A stretch of 64,000 nucleotides of DNA from Bilabrum cf. latius. Lineage: Eukaryota > Bigyra: Bicosoecida > Bigyra > Bicosoecida. The position numbers were made by a program, and so were the translations under genes. Shown here in pieces: positions 35,299-44,457 of the stretch. The notes below the pieces were generated by a model. The model had not been told where the DNA came from, did not search any database, and saw only the letters and a program-made list of their open reading frames with translations. Location of the stretch: positions 558,001 through 622,000 of the forward strand of contig OZ237749.1 of NCBI GenBank assembly GCA_965178125.1, in the 5' to 3' direction. Within the stretch, counting starts at the first letter, position 1. Each line of letters begins with the position of its first letter.

Positions 35299-37734
35299 AT
35301 GGGTGTCAAATATTATCTTGTCATGCATCATGGGGCTATCGTTTGCGGTTCTTGTCCCCGAGGCCGGCAACCAAGTGCAACTCTACTGCATTAGGCTAGC
35401 CATGATTATCACAGGGTGCAGCCAATTATGATTTGTAGCGACTTGACAAGTATGGCATTGATCAACGATGTGGTTCAAAGATCTGATGCTGTGCAGAGCT
35501 GTGCTTGGAGGCTCGGAAATACCGTCCCAACTAGAGGAGACGCATTGCTACAGACTGCCGGTCGGAGGTACTTGTTCTATGACCTATTCGCCAGAGATGG
35601 ACAGATTTTTGGAATATTGCCAAGCTATCGGCGGAGCCCTTTCCTACTTGACGGAATCAGAGTGGAGGCTCGAGCGGAGCAGTATCTGCAAGAGACCGGC
35701 TGGGTGCAGCTTGGTTCGTTTGTATCAATTCGTACAGTTCCATAGGACGCACACTAGACCTTGTCAGCGAAGGTATTGCGCTGGAAGCTTCCTGTAGCAA
35801 TGAGGGCACAGCTCCCGACTGGTGGATTCATCCACGTTCGAGTTTCGGTGGCGGGCCAAGCATGGCTGCTGCGGCTGTGGCACGCAGAGATTCTTTAGGG
35901 CCAGCTCGCGAGTAATCCTGCAAAACTATTCTAGCACCATGATGAATGCGTCAGATATCCGGGCTGGGACTGCTTGTGGCCCCGCTCTCGAGGCGCTCCA
36001 GCCAACCAGACCGATAGCCGCACCCCTGGCACTCAGACTGGCGCCGGCGGGCACGATCGATCCCCCCGACTAGCAGGAGGAAAGAGGCCTCCAATTACGC
36101 ATGCTACAGCGCAGAAAGCGACGGACCCGCGCCCCCACCGCGTGGTTGCAACCACCATGATGCTACTCGAGGACAGGGAGAGGTACCTCGCCACATGGGC
36201 TGCATACCACGCAGCAAGGGGGCTGGAGGCGCTCGTGTTATACAGGAATGACGACGAGTGGGTGTAGGGTATGTGCCTGGCCAAAGAAGCCCTGCGATTC
36301 TTCTGCGCCGGCGTACAGCACTCCTTGGACTGGGAGATATCGGGGAACGGATCCAGCGAGGCGTTGCCGCCTGTATGCAAAGGGCAGCAACCACCCTCGG
36401 AGCTGTGTCTGCCCACCGCCCGCCACGCGATTCCATCTAATCCAGTTGTGCTGGAGCTATCCTGGCCCTTTCGAATGTACAACCCACAGTCGTCAGACAC
36501 GCTGCCGTATGCTGGGGAGGCGCAGCCGCACGCTGAGCAGCACTTTCTTCTCAAGTACGGCAAGCCTCTCGCGGAGTGGATGCTGCATCTAGACGTGGAC
36601 GAGTATCTCAATGTGACTTCGTTGCATGATTTAGCTGCATTGGCAGACTCTCGTGTCGTTGCGACTGGATCAGTACCGCCCGGATCAATCGAGTTCCACA
36701 GCCGCTACGCTTTGGCGGCCTTGCGACCAGCAGTGCAGAGCAACTTCTCGATCTGCCCCCCTGAGCAGTTGCTCCTGAATCCGAGCATGCCGATCGCAAG
36801 AGTTCAACAAGACGAATGGTCGGCGGTGGTATCCGTAGCTCTAAGGAATGCAGGCTTCTCGGACGGCTTGGCGTAGGCCAACGGGCCTATCCGATCAACG
36901 GCAACCAAGGAGCGAGTGGTTCAGCAAGTGCCAATCGCAGAAGCTAGGCAACGCCTTTAGCTTTACGGTTAGCCCTGGGATTGGCCAATACTAGTCGAAC
37001 CTTCGCTGAGCCATCGGGTGCCTCCCGCCGAGCCTACTAATGATGAAATCAAGTACCTGGACCACGGGTGGCGCACCCGAAAGTACATGGCGCGCACGGA
37101 CCTGGTGGAGTGGGCGAACATTCACAACGCCGACTTGTTTGGAATGACGAGCTACGCCCCTGCATTGCGGCAATGGCACGTTGCGGCTGGAGCAAAGTGC
37201 TGCGCGTGGGTGGGTGGCACCAGCGAGATGCCTGTGGCGCCATCAGTCGGTGCAGGGGCCGACGGATCGGATCAAATCGATAGGTGTTCCCCATGCGACA
37301 GCGCGCTTCCCACTGTAGGTGCCCTGCAGCTGACTGAGGGTGGCGTGCTGCTCCATTTCCTGGAGCAGAGTACCATGGTGAAGTTCGCTCTGAACAAGCT
37401 GCGGGCGTTCCTGCCACCGACTGAGAGGGCGGTGGAGCACGATGGATCGCAGCCGCTGGGCACCATCGTCGCACAGCCTGGCGAACACGTAGCCATGGCA
37501 GGCGATCAGCTTGAGGGTAATCAATTTGAGGGTAGTCGGCGTGTGGACCTGCCAGTTGACCTAGCCTCTTCGTTTCGTGATAAACCTAGTGCTGTCTGTG
37601 AGCACCGTGTGAAGCAGGCTCTGTTCTTGCGCGGGGTGCATCTCGGATGGGGCGCAGGCAGCGAGACGAGCAAAATACCGATGTAGCAGCAGGTGTGGCC
37701 GGACAGTGAGAAGAAGCAACTTGAATCTGCATGA
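35299..37734 (+). CDS. GT92-like glycosyltransferase, divergent copy F
   Basis: 811 residues ending in TGA (37732-37734), through TAGs at 35392, 35743, 35755, 35896, 35932, 36265, 36874, 36958, 36970 and 37684 with no in-frame TAA/TGA. The start was chosen because it gives nearly the same length as copies D/E (806) and a hydrophobic N-terminus (KYYLVMHHGAIVCGSC). Shared motifs with D/E in order: SHDYHRVQP, YDLFARDGQIF, CVRYPGWDCLWPR, TTMMLLEDRERYLATWAAYH, LYRNDDEW, VLELSWPFRMYN, KPLAEWMLHLDVDEYLNVTS (the acidic D-x-D-type motif of GT92/DUF23 enzymes) and KYMARTDLVEW. At 36265 the TAG aligns with CAA in D/E (DEWV[Q] versus DEWLQ). Probably a secretory-pathway glycosyltransferase, with galactosyl transfer typical of the family. 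Confidence 0.85.
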
Positions 37735-38021
37735 TCCAGAGCGTACTAGAACGTGATTTGAGGAGAGGAGATGGGAGGAGAGGGAAGGGGAGCGGTGGTT
37801 GGGTCCGTACGGGGTTAGAACTCGACGTGGCTGAGAGAGGGCATCGCGCGTGCAGCCTAACCAAATGAATAGCAGACAGGAATTGGCAGTTTGGTTACAC
37901 CGGTTCGAACTGGCGGCAAGCAGGCGAGAAAACTGAGCATGGAACGAACTGACGAACTCTCAAAACGAACCTTCATCCAGCCAACACTAACCCGACAAAT
38001 ATATTTGCTTATTGTGACATC
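37735..38021. other. Intergenic
   Basis: Short spacer between the GT92-like gene and RPA12, both on the plus strand. Contains a purine-rich stretch (37756-37795) and no coding signal. Confidence 0.5.
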
Positions 38022-38457
38022 ATGGCTGGATCCACAGCCCCGTTTTGCCCTCGATGTGGTTATTTAATGCAATTACCAGACAGTGGTTCTATCACATGCG
38101 ATAGCTGCAAATATGCATGTGGATTCGGAGGTTAGTCTAATCGGACTGGTGGCCAGCTTGTATCGTTACAGTCGGCAGCAGCATTTCATTCTGCACCTAC
38201 ATGCTATCGCAGATTTGGAATGCCGCGTGGTTGTTACCAAAGGCAAGCCTCGAACTCAGCCAGAGTGGCAGCAAGAGGTGCTGAAGGGTATCAAGGACGA
38301 CGACACTGTCAAGAAGGCCACCGTAGATGAGGAGTGTTCAAAATGCAAGAACCCGACTATGCTTTTCTACACCATGCAGATGCGATCCGCTGATGAGGGC
38401 CAGACAGTGTTCTATGAATGTCCCAAGTGTGGATACAAGTATTCTGTCAATACTTGA
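38022..38457 (+). CDS. RPA12: DNA-directed RNA polymerase I subunit RPA12 (two exons)
   Basis: Exon 1 (38022-38130) encodes an N-terminal zinc ribbon, FCPRCGYLMQLPDSG...CDSCKYACGFG. An 82-bp intron (GTTAGT...ATCGCAG, 38131-38212) is followed in phase by exon 2 (38213-38457). Exon 2 ends with the TFIIS-type ribbon ECSKCKNPTMLFYTMQMRSA-DEGQTVFYECPKCGYKY and TGA. The MRSADEGQT signature, the four plus four cysteines and the 117-residue length match RPA12/A12.2, which sits in Pol I and supports transcript cleavage. No TAG occurs in this short gene. It is a useful marker that the locus is eukaryotic nuclear. Confidence 0.93.
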
Positions 38458-39052
38458 CGCGTCCCGTGGCCGGCAATGTACCAGCAGTTCCAACACTTCG
38501 TGATGAAGTCACCATTTTTCAATGGACCCTGCGCGAAAGCACCGCCAATTGAGCACAAGACCGGAATGGAACACCGACTGCAACTGTGGGCGTTGCGCGA
38601 GCTAGAAGGGCTTGTAGCTCGCACGCACCGCATATGTCATGCCCGCGCTACGACCCGATAGATGGGGTGAAGAGGAGGGGAGGGTTTACACTAGTGAACA
38701 ATGAGGCCGTACAGCCAGTTACTCTGCAGTGAAATCATGTGGCAGTCTTACGCATCCGGTGGACAGAGCGGCACTACGACGCGGACAGCAAGAAGGCTAG
38801 ACAAGACGCGCGTTATGCAGTCATTATAGAGAACGTGGTGCTCGGAAGTCCCCAGAAAGCCGTAGTTGCCCGCTGTGAGCGGGACAGGCCCATGCCACCA
38901 GCACCGCAAGGGAGGCAGAAAGGTACGGCGCACACGGCGAAGGCTGTCGATGTTCTGAATCTTTGCGCATCTCCTGCATTGAGTATACATCATACTGCAG
39001 TAGTTATCAATATCTGGCACAAGCTAGCCCTCGTTGTGCACTTCCAACACAA
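38458..39052. other. Intergenic, left edge of segmental duplication
   Basis: Lies downstream of RPA12 and of GT92-like copy D (convergent). From 38679 onward the sequence is part of the duplicated unit found again from 44398. A plus-strand frame crossing this region is antisense to copy D and is not supported. Confidence 0.5.
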
Positions 39053-41653
39053 TCAATTGTCTGTGTCGTCATCAGCCTCTGCCCAGTGGACAAGCTCGGC
39101 ATGTCCTGGGCGCGAAAGCGGCGGCAGGTACCAGTACTTCCCAGAGGCAAGCTGCTCCGCAATGCTTCCGTTGCAATACCCTCGAAGGAACATGGCCTGC
39201 CTCACTGCTCGCTCGCAGCTGGAACTTCCACCGCTAGACCGATCGGGCAGTGGTCCAAGCCCATCGGCTTGCTCTAGGGTACTTTCGCAGTCCGACACCG
39301 TCACCTCGGAGAGAGGCAGAAGTGACGCTGTTAAAGACTGGAACAGCTTCGACTCAAAGGATTGCTCCATTATGTGCAGCATGCAGGCGCCCGGGATGAC
39401 AGTATCGGCGTTGACTACCTGAGGTTCCGGCGCTCGTTGCAGGTACAAGGCCACTTGGTCGATCCTTTCGTCAGGCAGCTTGCCTGGGGCGTTGAGCAGC
39501 TCAAGTACAGTGATGCGGTCGTTACTTTCACCAATCGGGATGGAGCGGCTCGCGAAACGCAGCCATTGCCGCGCTGCTGGCGATGGATGGGTTGAGAGCT
39601 GCACCTTGTGTATCATCACGGTCTGCACGAGATCAGTCCTGGCCATCCATTTGCTCCGAAATGTCCTCTGCACATCTGACATCGCAGAGAAATCTGGCTG
39701 TGACGCTGCATACACTGGCCAGTACTGGTCAGGGAGATCTGATTTTCGCCACCACGCTTTGTCGCGGGCCTCCTTGACCAGCAGCATTGACCTAGACCGG
39801 TCACGCATCCCACTGACAGCTGCCCAGTCGCCTAAGCGGGCGGCGTCAACGGACGGGATGTGCTGCCTTGGCATGCTTGCAAGCGCAAGCGGTCTATTGG
39901 CTTCTTCGTATTCAACGTGCAGCATGTCCTAGTAGAGGGGAGCACCGGAGTTGAGCTACAGCTCGAGAGGGGGGCACCTGGAAAAGCCGCTGTCGACTGC
40001 AGGCTTCACGGACGCTACGGCAAAACGATTCATAAAACTAATAGCCCCGGGCGGTACCTGCGAGCGGTTGCTGGCGGACGCATCTGCCTCCCGAATCAAT
40101 CGATCGAAGGAAGTCACGTTGATGTACTCGTCCACATCCATGTTGATCATCCACTCGGCCAAGGGCTTGCCGTACTTGAATAGGAAGTGCGCCATCGCAT
40201 GGGGCTGTGATTCTTGTCGGTACGACCAATAGCTATCAAGGTGATTGTTGTACTTCCTGAATGGCCAGGAGAGCTCCAGCACTGTGGGGTTGCGCCGAGT
40301 AGAGACCTGCACGTGCTGCAAGCACTGCGCCTGCAGGTTGGGATGCAATCGAAATGGCGCAGCGCAAAGCTATACGCTGCTGCCCGGCATAAAATCAGCA
40401 ATCGGATCCAGTGGCGCTTGGCGCGACTCATCAAGCTGGATGCCTTCGCAGTAGAACTTTGCGGCTTCCGCCAAGAGACACGCGGCTTGCAGCCACTCGT
40501 CGTCATTTCTGTACACCACCGCTGCCTCCACGCCTCGGTCAGCATGAAAGGCCGCCCACGATGCCATATATCGCTCCTTGTCCTCTAGCAGCATCATGGT
40601 TGTAGCCATGAGCTTGTAAGGGCGGGGGTCTCTGAAATCTCCGGTACCTGCCGCAGGCTACGGCTGGTCGTCCGATGAGTCATTGACAAATGCTTGTCGC
40701 GCTGTCACTCGAGGCCAAATGCAATTCCAACCAGGGTACAACACGCAGTCAATTCCACCATTTCGGAGCACGGAGTCTTCGAACTATATCACTCTGCCAA
40801 CCTCAGGCTATTGTGATTCGACTTCAGCTTGAAGTGATCGCAGTTGGCTCCCGAGCAGGTCGGCATGCCAAACCCTTCGGGCAAATGCCTTTTCACCGTA
40901 CCGAATTGCAACTTCAATGAACTAGTTTAAATGAATCTCACGTGGAAGTACCCACCTTACTGTCTCCCATGCGTTATTTGGAAACTGTTCATGCGGTAGT
41001 GCAGGTGATGCGGTTTTGTGTAGCAGCTCATGCCATGGGGCTCCCGGTATTGAGGCTCGCACCACAGGCTTTAGTTCTTCCATTCGAATTCCGATTCTGG
41101 CATACTGTGGCACAATCGCGAATAGTTGCCTGTCTCTCGCGAATACATCGTGGACAAGCCATCGTATGCCAACGTTTGGCGGATGCGGCGTGGAAATGTT
41201 TCCGCCCGTGCTCCTCTCTGCGCCTCCAAGATGCCATGCGCACCTGCCAAGAGGGATCTCATCTGGCAATTCAACTCTCTCTTGCTTCAAAGCACCGCCA
41301 AGGTTGTCGTAACAGAGCTCTATCGGCTGCACCCGATGGTAAGGGTGACTGCCCTCATGCAAGATGCGCGATGACGGCAGCCCGTGCCAGTCCCGTGGCT
41401 AGCGGACTATACCGCAGGATCCCAGTGCAAACAGCCAGAAGAGGGCTGTCAGATTTCTGGCAAAGCAGCACATGTAGAGTTGCAAGCACCGATTTCTGGC
41501 AAAGCCACACTCTACTACAGGGCGGTATCCCTTGTGACGCTGAGAGAGCAGAGAAAACTGGATCCTAGATTGTATTTCTGATGTCGAAGAACTACACTCT
41601 TTCTCGTTCGCGCTGGGAAAAAGTCAGCTGTCGAGCACACGTTGTCGTGCTCC
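38679..41653. repeat. Segmental duplication, copy 1 (contains GT92-like gene D)
   Basis: A 2,975-bp unit repeated in the same orientation at 44398-47372 (constant offset 5,719 bp) with only a handful of substitutions. The edges are abrupt on both sides (around 38679 and 41653). The very low divergence implies a recent duplication. Confidence 0.93.
39053..41473 (-). CDS. GT92-like glycosyltransferase, copy D
   Basis: 806 residues ending in TGA (39053-39055). The ATG at 41471-41473 opens a signal peptide or membrane anchor (NLTALFWLFALGSCGIV). Eight in-frame TAGs (about 41401, 40922, about 40801, about 40783, about 40676, 40370, 39956, 39932) and no TAA/TGA. Motifs: SHPYHRVQPIELCYDNLG, VHDVFARDRQLFAIVPQYAR, CVLYPGWNCIWPR, TTMMLLEDKERYMASWAAFH, VYRNDDEWLQAA, VLELSWPFRKYNN, EWMINMDVDEYINVTSF and KWMARTDLVQTVMIH. 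This matches the GT92 (DUF23) order of strand, acidic motif and C-terminal basic segment. CAA at 40487-40489 corresponds to TAG in copy F. It probably acts in the secretory pathway on cell-surface or secreted glycans; the acceptor is unknown. Confidence 0.87.
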
Positions 41654-42051
41654 GAGGCCCTCTCTGCTGCCACTGCGTCCCCCGCTGGCGCCGCAGCGGA
41701 ACTTTGGGCTGTGGCGGAGGGCGGCCATGCCCGAGCCAAACTTTCGGCTCGGGCAAAAGGCAACTTTGCCCGAGCCGAATCATTTTATATTTAAACTAGG
41801 TTTGCCGCGATTTCAGCGATTGGGCCCGAGCGGAATGCTAGGCTCGGGCGCCGAGCACCTGCGCCCGAGCCTAGGGTTTTCTTTTTTTCGGCTCGGGCAC
41901 GGGTATTTCGCTATTTTTATGGCCGTTTGCGTGGTATATGGGGCTGGTATCGCCGCCGGTGTGCAGTTCGACCGCCTGGGCAGCAGTCGGAGGCTTCCCG
42001 GCATGATGCTCCTGCTGCTAGACTAGGACAATGTACAGAAACGCACGCAAT
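41474..42051. other. Intergenic, right edge of duplication and inverted-repeat cluster
   Basis: Contains the end of the duplicated unit (41653), then the GGCTCGGGC/GCCCGAGCC cluster. No coding frame is supported. Confidence 0.5.
41724..41900. repeat. Cluster of inverted nonamers GCCCGAGCC / GGCTCGGGC
   Basis: At least six occurrences of the core CCCGAGC or its complement GCTCGGG lie in about 180 bp, arranged so that neighbouring copies can pair (for example gcccgagccaaactttcggctcgggc at 41730-41755, stem about 9 bp). They sit between the 5' end of GT92-like copy D and the 3' end of the next minus-strand gene. This could be a terminator-like structure or a protein-binding array. Confidence 0.7.
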
Positions 42052-44457
42052 TCAACCATTCTTTGGCTCGATGAATCGAACCTTCTTCTGAGGGCGCGAC
42101 TCCTCTTCGTCGGGCGCGGAAGCCGTGCCCTGTCCGTCGGCCTTGGCCTCCGCCCCGCGGCGACGGCGCTTGCTGCCGATCCTGAGCTGGGCAGCTCCAC
42201 CCTGGCCGTGCCGCGGCTTCCGCGCTATCCCATCCCCACCAGGGTCAACTCCCTCCGCTACGGCATCGCCGCTCGAAAGAGATGCATCCTGGCAGACGCC
42301 AGACCTGGAGCTGCTCTTTCTGTCCGCCATCCCGGTGCCGCTGGAGAGGATACTCGTGGCATCCAGGTCGCCCGAGCCATCCGGCTGCGTGGGTAGCTCA
42401 TCATCCACCCGTGTGTTATGCCCGTCGGCGGACGAGCGTCTGCCTCGTGGCCGCTTCCTCCTGTGGCTCCTGCTTCCACCCATCTCGTCTTCCTCATCCT
42501 CGTCCTCCTCCTCCTCGTCACGTATGCCCCCCACTCCCCCGGGGACCAGCCCGAGTAGGGCCTCGAGATTGCCATCCAGGACCAGGCCATTCCGCCTGCC
42601 ACCACCATGCTGGTCTCCTTGCAAGCTCGCAGACGCATTCAGCCCGAGCGTCGCCCTTCTGCTGCTGCTGCTGCTTTTGCTTTTGCTTTTGCTGCTGCTG
42701 CTGCCGCCGCCACCCTTGCCCGGCGGTTGCTCTAATAGGCCTGCTTCGTCCTCGTCAAACAGACCCACGGATCCCATGCCTGCTTGCGTCAGGTGCTTAC
42801 GGGCACCGCCATCGGTGCTCGTGGCAGCCAGGTCGCCCGAGCCATCCAGCTGCGTGGGTAGCTCATCATCCGCCTGTGTGTTATGCCCGTCGGCGGGCGA
42901 GCGCCTGCCTCGTGACTGCTTCCTTCTATGCCTGCTTCTACCGCCCATCTCGTCTTCCTCATCCTCGTCCTCCTCGTCATCGGCTATGGCCGCCCACCAC
43001 TTATAGTGACCACCACCGTTGCCCTTGGCAGCCTGGGCCCACATGAACGAAGAGTCTTGCCTTGCCGGGCCTCGGTCATTCACGAGGGGCTCTGGGGTAT
43101 CCGGGGTCAGTCCGGATACAGATGCTGCTGCGGTGCGGGCGGACTTGCGCCGTAGCTTCGCGCCGGACTTGCCCCCACTGCTTGCGCTCTGCGCATCCCT
43201 CCCAGCCTTTCGAGCGACTCCCCTGCCAGTGCGAGCAGACTCCTTGCGTGCTTGTTTCGCTGCCAACAAGCACTTCAGCGCGTGGGCAGGCAGCCCGTAG
43301 TCGGATCGTTTTGACTCAAAATGGTCCGTGGCTGCGGTGAGGTCCCGCTAGCATCCGAGCCTGGACAGCTTCCACTGAAGATTGGCAACTTGGAGCTGGT
43401 GCTTCGACAGCGTAGGAACCGGCGGCTCTGGCGGGGCTGGCGGACTGAGGACCCTCGTGCCCAGGACATCCGCGCTCACGCGCTTGGTTCGAATGCAGTA
43501 GGCCCTGGCCAGGGCTCTAGGCAGTGCGGCTCGCGTCACGTCCACGGCGCTCGCGCGCGAGTTCTCCCCTCGTTGGCACAGCATGTGGAGGCCGAGTGAC
43601 GGCTTGAGCATCTGCTGCACGGCTGGGACGCAGGCGGCGGCAGCCTTCAGGCTCTTCCGCACGCCGGACTGCCAGCCGCTGCTCGCAGCTTGCCGTACCG
43701 CGACTGGAACAATCATCCCCCACAGCACCTCCGCGGGCGAGACGCCCTTTGGCGCCTGCACGAGCGCTGTAATCGCACATTGCATCCGCAGCTGGTGCAG
43801 GCCGCACGGGTGGCATGCAGGCTGGCCCTGGCGCAGCACACGGCCGGCTTCTTGCACCACCGCTGTGGCAGCTCTCCCGGCGTGGGCCATGCGGTGCCTG
43901 CGCACTCCCTGGGTGACTGTATCCATGGCCACGGACATCGCCGCGGCATGATTCAGCACGAAGGCCGGCACTAGCCCAGGAAATCGATCGCCTAGGTCAC
44001 CGTCGTATCGGGGCCTCTCCGGGACACCGTGTACCACGGGAAGAGCTGCGGTCGCATCCAAAGGTTCGATGCAGCCAGCCAGCATTGCGATGCTGCCGGT
44101 ACACTTTTGCTTGGCGTAGTTGCCCGCGTTCTTGGTCCTGTGCGTCCGTCGGCATTCAGTCGCTCGCTTCCAAAAGGCCGCGGCCCCGCGCGCAATGGAC
44201 ACTACCAGTGCGTCAGAGCAGCCGAGCGACACCGTCTCGGGTAGGCGGGGCAGCCTTGTCGCTGCGGGACCCTCCGAGCTTGGCTTTGTGTGCAGCATCG
44301 GTCCAAAGGCAATGCCGGTCCTGCTGCTCCGGATGATGTCTGCCTGCAGCCGGATGCTGCTTTCGCACACGCGCGTCTCGACCCCCACAACAGGAAGGGA
44401 GGGGTTACGCTAGTGAACAATGAGGCCGTACAGCCAGTTACTCTGCAGTGAAATCAT
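42052..44457 (-). CDS. Large Ala-rich protein with repeated acidic/basic C-terminal region
   Basis: 801 residues ending in TGA (42052-42054), passing TAGs at 44410 and 43348. The N-terminal 350 residues are Ala/Arg-rich with helical character (LSKHQLQVANLQWKLSRLGC precedes the second TAG). The C-terminal half holds a duplicated module, DEEDEDEEDEMGG-[R/S]-SRHRRK...GRRS-ADGHNT-DDELPTQ-DGSGDL, encoded by DNA repeats at about 42360-42520 and 42790-42980. It also has a Ser/Lys run and a basic end with KRRRRG and PQKKVRF. The acidic/basic alternation and nuclear-localisation-like ends suggest a nuclear or nucleolar protein. The chosen ATG lies inside the segmentally duplicated flank, so the true 5' end may differ. 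Family not recognised. Confidence 0.65.

Noticed and set aside
4741-37734. Interpretation of the glycosyltransferase genes as pseudogenes riddled with stops
   Set aside because: All interruptions are TAG, with no TAA, TGA or frameshift over thousands of codons; the same TAGs are kept in duplicates, and housekeeping-type genes show the same pattern.
38739-39422. Plus-strand 227-codon frame, repeated at 44458
   Set aside because: Mostly antisense to GT92-like copies D and E and has no recognisable motif; its repetition is due to the segmental duplication.
42125-43006. Plus-strand Ser/Leu-rich frame
   Set aside because: Antisense of the acidic Asp/Glu repeats of the 42052-44457 gene.
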